A stretch of 64,000 bases of DNA from Pseudomonadota bacterium. Its GTDB lineage: Bacteria; Pseudomonadota; Gammaproteobacteria; Steroidobacterales; Steroidobacteraceae. The notes beneath the pieces were generated by a model. That model did not search any database. It was not told where the DNA came from and was given only the letters and a program-made list of their open reading frames with translations. The DNA lies in NCBI GenBank assembly GCA_025356075.1, contig JANXUT010000068.1:186001-250000 (forward strand), read 5' to 3'. Positions within the stretch are counted from its first letter, which is position 1; each line of letters opens with the position of its first letter. Of the stretch, positions 49,740 through 57,403 are shown one piece after another. Made by a program: the position numbers and the translations under genes.

Positions 49740-50390
49740 CTACGGGTCTATCATCTTGTTTTTAATGGCATATCTGACGACATCGGAGATGGACGCGAAA
49801 CCCATCTTCCGCATTATGTTGCCCCGGTGGGTGTCGGCCGTGTTGACGGCGATCGAGAGCACCCGGGCGATCTCCTTGCTGCGCTTCCCCTCGGCGAGCA
49901 GCTGGACGATCTCTCGCTCGCGCGGCGAGAGCGTCCCGCCCGCCTCGGCGTCCTCGTCGGGGCCGTTCTTGAGGAACCCCTCGAGCACGACCTGGGCGAC
50001 GGTGGAGGTGAAGTAGGAGCGCTCCGCGAGCAGCGCCTCGATCGCCGGGATGAGCTCGCTTGCGGCGTCCGACTTCAGCAGGTAGCCGCGGGCGCCCGCC
50101 CGCAGCACGTCCCGCACGAGGCGCTCGGACTCGTGCGCCGTGAGCACGAGTACCCGGGTGTCGGGGCTGCCAGCGACGATCGCGCGGGCGGCGTCGAGTC
50201 CGTTCAGCTGCGGCATCGACACGTCGAGGATCGCGATGTCGGGCTTAAGCTTGAGCGCGAGCTCGACCGCGGTGCGCCCGTCCTCGGCCTCCGCCTCGAC
50301 GACGAGGTGCGGGCTGTCGGCGAGCGCGGCCCTGAGGCCGCGGCGCAGGAGCCCGTGGTCGTCGGCGATCAAGATGCGAGCCGTTTTCAA
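49740..50390 (-). CDS. NarL/FixJ-type response regulator
   Basis: This 216-residue regulator has an intact receiver (IADDHGLLRRGL, Asp in IAILDVSMP, Lys in YLLKSDAA) and a LuxR-type DNA-binding domain (LSPREREIVQLLAEGKRSKEIA). It appears to start at TTG 50390, since no in-frame ATG fits. A nested palindrome lies 65-104 nt upstream and may be its operator. The cognate kinase is not here; the hybrid kinase at 57-59 kb has its own receiver and is 7 kb away. Confidence 0.92.
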   Translation of the reverse strand: MKTARILIADDHGLLRRGLRAALADSPHLVVEAEAEDGRTAVELALKLKPDIAILDVSMPQLNGLDAARAIVAGSPDTRVLVLTAHESERLVRDVLRAGARGYLLKSDAASELIPAIEALLAERSYFTSTVAQVVLEGFLKNGPDEDAEAGGTLSPREREIVQLLAEGKRSKEIARVLSIAVNTADTHRGNIMRKMGFASISDVVRYAIKNKMIDP

Positions 50391-50454
50391 CGTTGCATCC
50401 GGGTTCGGGTCCGCAGCGTGCGGGGTCGGCCCGAGGTGGCCACCGGCCCTGCGA

Positions 50455-50494
50455 CGGCGGGATCGTCCCTTAGGATCCTAAGGCAATCCCGCCG
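50455..50494. promoter_or_regulatory. nested palindrome upstream of response regulator gene
   Basis: The 16-bp perfect palindrome CCTTAGGATCCTAAGG (50468-50483) lies inside 9-bp arms CGGCGGGAT / ATCCCGCCG, offset by 4 and 2 nt. The core resembles the inverted-heptad sites bound by NarL-type regulators. It also lies downstream of the amidase gene, so a hairpin role is possible; no T-tract follows. Confidence 0.5.
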
Positions 50495-50533
50495 CCTTGT
50501 CCGGGCAGCTGCGCCCGGTGCCCGGCGAGGAGC

Positions 50534-51946
50534 TCAGCTCAGGGGTGGCAGTCGTTCGTGCCAGTCGGTCGCCGCCTGGTAGGCGTGGGCGGCCGAGATC
50601 AGCGTCGCCTCGGCGAACGGCCGCGCGATCAGCTGCAGTCCCGCCGGGAGGCCACCGTCGGTGAAGCCGGCCGGCACGCTGAGCGCCGGGAGCCCAAGGA
50701 AGTTAAATGGCGCGACGCAGCGCACGAGCGCGGCGATCGTCGGCCACATCGCAGGCGCTCCGCCGACGTCGGTGCTCGCGAGCGTCGGCACCGGTACGCT
50801 CAAAGTCGGCGTCGCGAGCACGTCGCAGGCACCGAACACCTCCGTCACGAAGGTGCGCAGCATCGGCGAGCGCAGTTGCAGCGCCTCGACGTAGCTCGCC
50901 GCCGGGATCGCGAGCCCGGTGGCCGCGCGCGCGCGGATCTGCGGCGAGTAGTCGCCGGGCCGCGTGCGCAGCCAGTGGCCGTGCAGTGCCGCGGCCTCCG
51001 AGTACATGATCGTGCGGCCGAGTTCCGTCAGGTGCTCCGGCGCCGGCACCCGAACCTCGACGAGGCGCGCGCCGAGGCCCTCCAAGCGCGCAAGCGCGGT
51101 ATCGAGCACGTCCTTGACGCCGGCATCGACGCCATCAAAGAAGAAGTTGCGCGGCACGCCGATGCGAAGCGCACTCGCGGGCGCCTCGAGCGCGAGGGCG
51201 TAGTCGGGGACCGCGTGCCGGCTCGAGCTCGCATCGATGGGATCGTGGCCGGCGATGACGGCAAGGAGGCGCGCGAGGTCGCCGGCGGTGCGCGCCATGG
51301 GCCCGACGTGATCGATCGACCAGGACAGCGGCATCGCACCCGCACGGCTGACGCGGCCGTAAGTGGGCTTCAAGCCGAGGACGCCGTTGACGCTCGCGGG
51401 CCCGCGGATCGAGCCCCCGGTGTCGGAGCCGAGCGCGCCGAACATGATGCGGGCGGCGAGCGCGCTGCCCGCGCCGCTCGAGGAACCGCCGGCGATATGC
51501 GCGGGGTTCCAGGGATTGCGGCAGGCGCCGTAGAAGGCGTTGTGGCCGGTCGGACCGAAGGCGAACTCGGTCATGCCGAGCGCGCCCAGGTTCACGGCGC
51601 CCGCTGCGCGCAATCGTCGAAGCACGCTCGCCTCGCGACCCGCGCGAAAGCCCGCGCGGATCCTGGAGCCGCCGCTCGTCTCGCGTTCGGGCGTGTAGAA
51701 CATGTCCTTGAGTGCGAGCGGCACGCCGTGCAGCGCGCCGAGCGGTGCACCGGCCGCGCGCGCGGCATCCGCCGCTGCCGCTTCCCCGAGGGCAAGCTCA
51801 TCCTCGATGCGCACGAAGCAGTTGAGCTCGGCGTTGAGGCGATGCGCGCGCGCGAGGCACTCGCGCGTGAGCTCGACGCTCGAGACCGCGCCGCTTGCGA
51901 TGGCGCCGGCCGCATCCAGGAGCGTCGCGTGGCGCGGATCGAGCAT
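50534..51946 (-). CDS. AtzE-like amidase
   Basis: This 470-residue amidase-signature enzyme has the triad Lys in LALKDMFYTPE, Ser in GGSSSGAGSA and Ser in SDTGGSIRGPAS. With the small DUF4089 protein directly upstream it looks like the AtzE-AtzG amidase of s-triazine/biuret-related pathways, which is built like GatA-GatC. Other AtzF-type or triazine genes are missing, so the substrate is open. The start overlaps the stop of the small gene (TGATG). Confidence 0.88.
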   Translation of the reverse strand: MLDPRHATLLDAAGAIASGAVSSVELTRECLARAHRLNAELNCFVRIEDELALGEAAAADAARAAGAPLGALHGVPLALKDMFYTPERETSGGSRIRAGFRAGREASVLRRLRAAGAVNLGALGMTEFAFGPTGHNAFYGACRNPWNPAHIAGGSSSGAGSALAARIMFGALGSDTGGSIRGPASVNGVLGLKPTYGRVSRAGAMPLSWSIDHVGPMARTAGDLARLLAVIAGHDPIDASSSRHAVPDYALALEAPASALRIGVPRNFFFDGVDAGVKDVLDTALARLEGLGARLVEVRVPAPEHLTELGRTIMYSEAAALHGHWLRTRPGDYSPQIRARAATGLAIPAASYVEALQLRSPMLRTFVTEVFGACDVLATPTLSVPVPTLASTDVGGAPAMWPTIAALVRCVAPFNFLGLPALSVPAGFTDGGLPAGLQLIARPFAEATLISAAHAYQAATDWHERLPPLS

Positions 51947-52167
51947 CAGCGCGGCTCCGCCAGGCGCTCGAGCTCCGCGAGGAAGTCAGCGGGTTCCGCG
52001 TCGAAGGAACTCGCCGTCGCCGAAAGCGCCACCGCGCGCACGGCGTTGGTCGCGCCGACCGCGATGCGCGCGGCAGTGTCGGCATCGAGCGCGGGATATC
52101 CCTCGAGACTCGCGAGGGCCGCGACGATCTCGGGGGTCAGCGCGGGCGGTGCGGGAGCGGTTGGCAT
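51946..52167 (-). CDS. AtzG-like small subunit (DUF4089)
   Basis: This 73-residue protein has a Pro/Ala-rich start, then PEIVAALASLEGYPALDAD and a helix ending FLAELERLAEPR. It matches the DUF4089 type that forms a tight complex with AtzE-like amidases, similar to GatC with GatA. It overlaps the amidase gene by one base, so both are made together. It is shorter than most annotation cut-offs. Confidence 0.75.
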   Translation of the reverse strand: MPTAPAPPALTPEIVAALASLEGYPALDADTAARIAVGATNAVRAVALSATASSFDAEPADFLAELERLAEPR

Positions 52168-52255
52168 GGCAGGCGAGCACGTGGGGGTCGGGTGCGCAGC
52201 ATTGCAGTCTCGCGGTGAACGGTCAAAATGGCGCCCTCTGCCGGAATCGAACCCG

Positions 52256-52969
52256 ATGCGCATCCAGGTGCTGCCGACCGCCGAAGCCGCCGCCGAACGT
52301 GCGGCCGACTGGCTGCGCGCGGAAATCGCGCGGGCGAGTGCGCAGCGCGGACAGTGCCTCCTCGCGCTGAGCGGCGGGCGCACGCCGTGGCGCATGCTGC
52401 GCGACTTGCGGCGCCTGCGGGTGCACTGGCACGACCTGCAGGTGTTCCAGGTCGACGAGCGCGTGGTGGCGGCGACCGACGAGCGGCGAAATTCGCGCCA
52501 GATCGCTGATCTTCTCATCGCCCCCGATGCGCTCGGCGCCCTGCAGTTCCACGCGATGCCGGTCGAGCGGCGCGATCTGCTCGCGGGCGCGGCCGAGTAC
52601 GCGCGGCTGCTCACCGAGCGGGGCGGTTCGCCGCCCGTGCTTGACGTCGTGCAGCTCGGCCTCGGCGCCGACGGCCACACCGCCTCGCTCGTGCCTGGCG
52701 ACCGGCTGCTCAAGGCGGACGATCTTGAGGTCGGCGTCAGCGGCCTCTACCAGGGCGTGCTTAGGATGACGCTCGGGTTCCGGGTGCTCGATGCGGCACG
52801 CCACCGGCTCTGGCTCGTGACGGGCGAGGACAAGGTGGCGGCACTCGGCAAGCTGTGGGCAGGCGATGCGTCCATTCCCGCCGGGCGGGTCGCGCGCGAG
52901 TCGTCTTTCGTTTTCGCGGACGCCGCGGCGGCGGCGGGGCTGCCGGCCGAGATCCGCGCCGCGCGCTGA
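52256..52969 (+). CDS. pgl: 6-phosphogluconolactonase
   Basis: This 237-residue enzyme hydrolyses 6-phosphogluconolactone in the pentose phosphate or Entner-Doudoroff route. The family motifs are LLALSGGRTPWRML, VDERVVAATDERRNSRQI and LGLGADGHTASLVPG, and VTGEDKVAALGKLW follows. The start is ATG 52256. No zwf or edd gene is adjacent, so it stands alone here. Confidence 0.93.
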   Translation: MRIQVLPTAEAAAERAADWLRAEIARASAQRGQCLLALSGGRTPWRMLRDLRRLRVHWHDLQVFQVDERVVAATDERRNSRQIADLLIAPDALGALQFHAMPVERRDLLAGAAEYARLLTERGGSPPVLDVVQLGLGADGHTASLVPGDRLLKADDLEVGVSGLYQGVLRMTLGFRVLDAARHRLWLVTGEDKVAALGKLWAGDASIPAGRVARESSFVFADAAAAAGLPAEIRAAR

Positions 52970-52980
52970 AGCGCCTCAGC
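52965..52980. terminator. short hairpin spanning two convergent stop codons
   Basis: GCTGA, a 6-nt loop, TCAGC: a 5-bp stem whose outer parts include the stop codons of pgl and the convergent gene. Weak; listed because it is the same layout as at 28962 and 35047. Confidence 0.3.
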
Positions 52981-53407
52981 CGAGCGCGAGCCGCCCGAGG
53001 TCGCCGCGACTCGCGCCGCGTACCACGAGGCACAGCCAGCCGACGAGGAGCGCGACGCTCGCGAGCACGAGCGGATTCCACCCGCTGCCCGGGCCCCGGC
53101 CGACCGCGGCCAGCGCCGCGCCGATCGGTGCGCCGAAGAACCAGGCGGCGAGAGCGGCGAGGGCGCCGCCGCCGAGCGTGAGCACGACCCGAGTCCGGAA
53201 TGCGCGACGCAGCCGCGCCTCGGTCTCCAGCCGGTCGCGATCGGCGCGCAGGCGTCGTTCGCGCCGCGCGAGCTCATCCTCGACGGTGCGCAAGCCCTCG
53301 ATCCGCGCTCGCAGCGCCGGCGTGAACACCGCCGTGGTGTCGAGGCCGCCATAGAGGCGCCTCAGCCTGAGTTCGAGGTCGGATTCGGACGGATGGTCGT
53401 GGGTCAT
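52976..53407 (-). CDS. probable anti-sigma factor
   Basis: The 143-residue product has a soluble N-terminal half with heptad-like Arg/Glu/Leu stretches (about residues 30-70) and two membrane helices (about 73-93 and 112-130). It lacks the HxxxCxxC zinc motif of classical anti-sigma factors. It follows the ECF sigma factor gene with a 4-nt overlap (ATGA), the usual arrangement for such a pair, so the call rests mainly on context. Confidence 0.6.
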   Translation of the reverse strand: MTHDHPSESDLELRLRRLYGGLDTTAVFTPALRARIEGLRTVEDELARRERRLRADRDRLETEARLRRAFRTRVVLTLGGGALAALAAWFFGAPIGAALAAVGRGPGSGWNPLVLASVALLVGWLCLVVRGASRGDLGRLALG

Positions 53408-53946
53408 GCTGCGTTCTCCCCGCCGGCGCCGAGCTGGCTCGCGAGCCGCGCGCGGGCGCGGTGCAGGTGGGTCTTGACGGTATTCACGGGCACTCCGAGC
53501 ATCGCCGCGACCTCCTCGACCGGTCGCTCATCCTGGTAGTAGAGCGTGACGGCCTGGCGCTGCATGTCGGGGAGCGCGGCGACCGCGCGCCAGAGCAGCG
53601 AGTCATCGGCGCCAATCGCATCCTCCGTCGCGCTCGCCGCCTCCGCCTCGGCCTGCACCGCGGGCTCCGAGAGGGAAGCGGAGCGGCGCTGCTTGCGCTG
53701 CGAGGAGATGGCGGCGTTGCGCGTGATCGCGTAGATCCAGGTCGAGAGCTTCGCGCGCCCATCGTAGCTGCCGAGCGCCTTCCACAGCTTCACGAACACG
53801 TCCTGGGCGACATCCTCGGCAACCCCGCGGTCGCGGAGGATCGAGAAGGCGAGGCCAAATACGCGGCGCCGGTAGCCGGCGACGACGGCCTCGAAAGCCG
53901 CCTCGGAACGACCGGCCGCCAACGCTTCGATGATGGCCTCGTCCAT
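53404..53946 (-). CDS. ECF-type RNA polymerase sigma factor
   Basis: This 180-residue sigma factor has region 2 (GVAEDVAQDVFVKLWKAL, LSTWIYAITRNAAI) and region 4 (LPDMQRQAVTLYYQDERPVEEVAAMLGVP, then VKTHLHRARARLA) separated by an Ala-rich linker. It has no other domain. A probable membrane anti-sigma gene follows in overlap. What it responds to cannot be told from the sequence. Confidence 0.93.
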   Translation of the reverse strand: MDEAIIEALAAGRSEAAFEAVVAGYRRRVFGLAFSILRDRGVAEDVAQDVFVKLWKALGSYDGRAKLSTWIYAITRNAAISSQRKQRRSASLSEPAVQAEAEAASATEDAIGADDSLLWRAVAALPDMQRQAVTLYYQDERPVEEVAAMLGVPVNTVKTHLHRARARLASQLGAGGENAA

Positions 53947-54076
53947 TCCTGCCCCGGCGACCCCACGCGCACTCGATGATACGCGCGCACTCGCCGGGCG
54001 GTTTCAGCCGGGGTGGCAGCCGCAGTGGTGAAACCGGTCGAGAAGTGCGTGCGTATCAACGCCGGTGAGCCGCTTA

Positions 54077-54211
54077 ATGTCCACCGTAGCGTCGGGAAGC
54101 TCCTGCATCGATGGCATCGCCACGGCAGTGCTGGGCTTCGCGCTGGGGGTATGCGTGAATAGCGCCGAACCGCCGCTACGCTGGCTGCTGTGGATCATCG
54201 CGGGCCAATAG
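54077..54211 (+). CDS. candidate 44-residue hydrophobic small protein
   Basis: An ATG with GGTGAG 7 nt upstream opens a 44-codon frame, MSTVASGSSCIDGIATAV at the start and WLLWIIAGQ at the end, with one likely membrane helix around residues 13-27. It lies in the 313-bp gap between the ECF sigma and DUF6249 genes, where nothing else was found. It could be a chance frame. Confidence 0.25.
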   Translation: MSTVASGSSCIDGIATAVLGFALGVCVNSAEPPLRWLLWIIAGQ

Positions 54212-54259
54212 CCTTAACGCGGGCGCGAGCCGCTTGCCAGTCTCGAGGAGCAGATCGAC

Positions 54260-54673
54260 ATGAGTCCAGACGTCATCGCGGTATTCGTCCCCATCGTCGC
54301 CATCATCTTCGGCGTCGCCGTCGCCGTCGTCTCGATCATCGGGACGCATCGCCAGCGCATGCAGCGCACCGAGCTTCGTCACCGCGAGCGCCTCGCGGCG
54401 ATCGAGAAGGGGCTTGAGCTCCCGCCGGATCCGCCCGAGCAGGAGAGCACGCCCGCGCGGCGCCCGCGTCACCTGCTGCGCGGACTCGTCTTCTTGTTCG
54501 TCGGGCTCGCGCTCACCGCGGCGTTCTACCAGAACCACTCGGACGGCTTCCCGTTCCTCTACGGGCTGATCCCGGTCGCGGCGGGAATCGCCTACCTGCT
54601 CTACTACGTCATCGAGGGACGGCACGAGGTGCCGCGCGCCAACGGCACGCCGCCGGACGCGCCACCGCGCTGA
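54260..54673 (+). CDS. DUF6249 membrane protein
   Basis: The 137-residue protein has an N-terminal membrane helix (VPIVAIIFGVAVAVVSII), a charged segment RMQRTELRHRERLAAIEKG, and two membrane helices in the C-terminal half, which is the DUF6249 plan. Family members are often found near ECF sigma genes in gammaproteobacteria, as here. Function unknown. Confidence 0.75.
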   Translation: MSPDVIAVFVPIVAIIFGVAVAVVSIIGTHRQRMQRTELRHRERLAAIEKGLELPPDPPEQESTPARRPRHLLRGLVFLFVGLALTAAFYQNHSDGFPFLYGLIPVAAGIAYLLYYVIEGRHEVPRANGTPPDAPPR

Positions 54674-54682
54674 CCGCCCTCC

Positions 54683-55579
54683 TCAGGAGAGCCCGTCGAG
54701 GGCCTTCTTCAGCGCCTCGCACACCGCCGCGATGGCGGGCGCGCGCGTGCTGCTTTTCCGCCAGACGGCGCCGATCGTCCGACGCGGCGCCGGCTTCGCG
54801 AACGGACGGATCGCGACACTCTTCGCCTGCGCGAACGGGCCTTGCGTCGCGAGCTCGGGCAACAGGGTGACGCCGAGCCCGGCGACCACCATCTGCCTCA
54901 GCGTCTCGAGGCTCGTCGCACGAAAATCCTCCGCCTCGTGCACGTCGATGCGGCTGCAGACATCGAGCGCCTGCTCCCTGAGGCAGTGCCCGTCCTCGAG
55001 CAGCAGCAGCGTCTCGCCCGCGAGATCCTCGGCCCGCACCGCACTCTTCTTGGCGAGCCGGTGGCCGGCGGGCACCGCGAGCGTGAATGCCTCCTCGTGG
55101 AGCGGTAGTACTTCCAGACCGCTCACATCGACGCCGAGCGCAAGCACGCCGAGATCGATCTCGCCCGCGCGCAGCCGCTCGAGCAGCGGACCCGTCTGGT
55201 ACTCGTAGAGGAGCAGCTGCAACTTCGGCAGCTGCTTGCGGATCCTCGGCGTCACGAGCGGCAGCAGGTACGGCCCGAGCGTCGGGATAAACGCCACCTT
55301 CAGCGCGCCCGCGAGCGGGTCGCGCGACTCGCGCGCGAGCTCGGCGATGTCGTCGGCCTCCTGCAGGATGCGCCGTGCACGGGCGACAACGCGCGTGCCG
55401 ACCTCGGTGAGCGCGACGTTGCGTGGCCGCCGCTCGAGGAGCGAAACGCCGAGCTGCTCCTCCAGCTTCTTGATCTGCGCCGACAAAGTCGGCTGGCTTA
55501 CGTGCGATTTCTGCGCGGCGCGGCCGAAGTGGCCGGTGTCGGCGAGCGCGACCAGGTACTTGAGGTCACGGAGGTTCAT
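54683..55579 (-). CDS. oxyR: hydrogen peroxide-sensing regulator OxyR
   Basis: This 298-residue LysR-type regulator has the helix-turn-helix FGRAAQKSHVSQPTLSAQIKKL and both redox cysteines, Cys199 and Cys208 (EDGHCLREQALDVC), at the same numbers as in E. coli OxyR. The start MNLRDLKYL is the family start; a GTG at 55603 would extend into the operator. It is divergent from ahpC with one readable OxyR site between them, so it probably controls both itself and ahpC-ahpD. Confidence 0.95.
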   Translation of the reverse strand: MNLRDLKYLVALADTGHFGRAAQKSHVSQPTLSAQIKKLEEQLGVSLLERRPRNVALTEVGTRVVARARRILQEADDIAELARESRDPLAGALKVAFIPTLGPYLLPLVTPRIRKQLPKLQLLLYEYQTGPLLERLRAGEIDLGVLALGVDVSGLEVLPLHEEAFTLAVPAGHRLAKKSAVRAEDLAGETLLLLEDGHCLREQALDVCSRIDVHEAEDFRATSLETLRQMVVAGLGVTLLPELATQGPFAQAKSVAIRPFAKPAPRRTIGAVWRKSSTRAPAIAAVCEALKKALDGLS

Positions 55580-55597
55580 CGCAGCGTCCACTTCGTC

Positions 55598-55634
55598 ATA
55601 CACAGATCCTATCAGAACGATAGAGATAATCGAC
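55598..55634. promoter_or_regulatory. OxyR binding site between oxyR and ahpC
   Basis: The four tetrads ATAC, CTAT, ATAG and CGAC are each separated by exactly 7 nt, matching the OxyR pattern ATAG-N7-CTAT-N7-ATAG-N7-CTAT with both inner tetrads perfect. It begins 19 nt before the oxyR start and ends 83 nt before ahpC. A TATTGT -10-like box for ahpC lies at 55641-55646. Confidence 0.75.
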
Positions 55635-55717
55635 TGGATCTATTGTAACCCCAAGCGGAAACTCACGCACATCCGCTCCGCCAGTGCGGGCGCATTCGGT
55701 TCCATGAGGAGAGATAC

Positions 55718-56257
55718 ATGCTTGGTGTAGGACAGAAATTCCCTGATTTCGCGCTGACCGGCGTCGTCGCCAACGACCTCGACAAGGCCTTCAAGCCGTT
55801 CGACTCGAAGTCGATTCGCGGCAAGTGGGCGATCGTCTTCTTCTGGCCGATGGACTTCACGTTCGTCTGCCCGACCGAGATCGCCGCTTTCGGCAACCTC
55901 AACAAGGAGTTCGCGGCGCGCGATGCGCTGCTGTTCGGTGCCTCGACGGACTCCGAGTTCGTGCACCTCGCCTGGCGGAAGGAGAAGGAGGAGCTCAGGA
56001 ACCTGCCCTTCCCGATGCTGGCCGACATCAAGCGCGAGCTAACGAGCGCGCTCGGCATCCTCGACCCCGCGGCCGGCGTCGCGCAGCGGGCGACCTACAT
56101 CGTCGATCCCGACGGCGTGATTCGCTTCGCTTACGTGACCGACCTCAACGTCGGTCGCAGCCCCGACGAGGTGCTGCGCGTTCTCGATGCACTGCAGACC
56201 GACGAGCTCTGCCCGTGCAACTGGCAGAAGGGCGAGGACACGCTGAAAGTTGCCTGA
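55718..56257 (+). CDS. ahpC: alkyl hydroperoxide reductase, AhpC-type peroxiredoxin
   Basis: This 179-residue peroxiredoxin reduces hydroperoxides. The peroxidatic Cys51 lies in DFTFVCPTEI, and two C-terminal cysteines (Cys165, Cys167, in ELCPCNW) give the three-cysteine type typical of AhpC proteins that work with AhpD instead of AhpF. GAGGAGA precedes the ATG. ahpD follows after 119 nt, and oxyR is divergent. Confidence 0.95.
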   Translation: MLGVGQKFPDFALTGVVANDLDKAFKPFDSKSIRGKWAIVFFWPMDFTFVCPTEIAAFGNLNKEFAARDALLFGASTDSEFVHLAWRKEKEELRNLPFPMLADIKRELTSALGILDPAAGVAQRATYIVDPDGVIRFAYVTDLNVGRSPDEVLRVLDALQTDELCPCNWQKGEDTLKVA

Positions 56258-56376
56258 AGCGCGGGCTTCGGCACCCGTCGATGCGGAACCGGGTCGGGCT
56301 GCGTCCCGTCCCCTCGCAGTGCAGGCGCACTCGGCCCGGTGACCGCTCAGCCGCAAACGTGACTTGAGGAGAGACG

Positions 56377-56916
56377 ATGACGACGCTCGATCAGCTACGC
56401 GATGCGATCCCGGAGTACGCGAAGGACCTGAAGCTGAACTTGGGCTCGGTGCTGGCACCAACCGGGGCCCCTGGCCTCAACGACCGGCAGATCTGGATGG
56501 TCGCCCTCGCGACCGCGATCGCCTCGCGCAACGTTGCCTTCGCGCACCGGATCGAGGCGCTCGCCGGCGCCGTGCTCGACCCGGCGGCGCTGACCGGCGC
56601 CAAGTCGGCGGCGGCGATCATGGGCATGAACAACATCTACTACCGCTTTACCCACCTCGTCGAGGACGCCGACTACCGAACGATGCCGGCCAGGCTCCGG
56701 ATGAACGTGATCGGCAACCCCGGCATCGACAAGGCCGACTTCGAGCTCATCTCGCTCGCGGTCTCGGCGGTCAATGGCTGCGGCATGTGCATGAACTCGC
56801 ACGACGCGGTGCTGAAGAAGCACGGCGTCACGCGCGAGGCGATCCAGAGCGCCGTGCGGATCGGATCGGTGATCCAGGCCGTGGCCGGGGTACTCGCCTA
56901 CGAGGCCGCTGCCTGA
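56377..56916 (+). CDS. ahpD: alkyl hydroperoxide reductase AhpD
   Basis: This 179-residue helical protein recycles oxidised AhpC. The redox motif NGCGMCMNSHD gives Cys135, Cys138 and His142, with the proton-relay Glu123 in DFELISLAV. The length equals that of mycobacterial AhpD. GAGGAGAG lies before the ATG. In Mycobacterium electrons come to AhpD from lipoamide; that system is not in the window. Confidence 0.95.
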   Translation: MTTLDQLRDAIPEYAKDLKLNLGSVLAPTGAPGLNDRQIWMVALATAIASRNVAFAHRIEALAGAVLDPAALTGAKSAAAIMGMNNIYYRFTHLVEDADYRTMPARLRMNVIGNPGIDKADFELISLAVSAVNGCGMCMNSHDAVLKKHGVTREAIQSAVRIGSVIQAVAGVLAYEAAA

Positions 56917-56932
56917 CCCTGGATGCCGGCCG

Positions 56933-56938
56933 TATACT
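56933..56938 (+). promoter_or_regulatory. -10 box immediately before the Nudix gene
   Basis: TATACT, flanked on both sides by CGGCCG, ends 6 nt before the ATG at 56945. There is no ribosome site between, so transcription from it would begin at or next to the start codon. No good -35 box. Confidence 0.4.
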
Positions 56939-56944
56939 CGGCCG

Positions 56945-57391
56945 ATGCCAAGCCGGGGACCCAAGCGTGCCGCGGGCGTAGTCGTCATCCGCGACACGCC
57001 CGACGGCCCCAGAGTGCTGCTGCTGCGGGCCTACCGCAATTGGGACCTGCCGAAAGGCCGCCTCGAGCCCGGGGAAACCCCGCTCGACGGCGCGCTGCGG
57101 GAGGCGCGCGAGGAGACCGGCCTCGATGACCTCGACTTCGCGTGGGGCGAGCAGTCGATCGACACCGAGCCCTACGCGGGCGGCAAGGTCGTGCGCTTCT
57201 ACGTCGCGCGGACGATGAGCCAGGCCGTGACGCTGCCGATCAATCCGCAAATCGGCCGCGCCGAGCATCACGAGTTTCGCTGGCTGCCGTTTCAGGCGGC
57301 GCTCGGGCTCACCGTGCCGAGGCTGCAGCGGGTGCTTCGCTGGGCCGCGGCCGAGATCGGACTTGCGCTGCCGCCGCCACCCACGGCGTAG
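56945..57391 (+). CDS. Nudix hydrolase
   Basis: This 148-residue enzyme has the complete Nudix box GRLEPGETPLDGALREAREETGL and the upstream WDLPKG motif, resembling diadenosine-polyphosphate or nucleotide pyrophosphohydrolases. It begins with a Lys/Arg-rich MPSRGPKRAAG stretch. It is next to ahpD but has its own probable promoter. The substrate is not known. Confidence 0.9.
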   Translation: MPSRGPKRAAGVVVIRDTPDGPRVLLLRAYRNWDLPKGRLEPGETPLDGALREAREETGLDDLDFAWGEQSIDTEPYAGGKVVRFYVARTMSQAVTLPINPQIGRAEHHEFRWLPFQAALGLTVPRLQRVLRWAAAEIGLALPPPPTA

Positions 57392-57403
57392 CGGCGAGCC
57401 TCC

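Noticed and set aside
50558-52255. N-terminal extension of the 6-phosphogluconolactonase frame
   Set aside because: Antisense to the amidase; the family begins with MRIQVLP at 52256.
54004-54198. 64-codon minus-strand frame with a CxC-containing end (FHHCGCHPG)
   Set aside because: It has no ribosome site and no recognisable motif apart from the terminal His/Cys; it overlaps a more plausible small frame on the plus strand.
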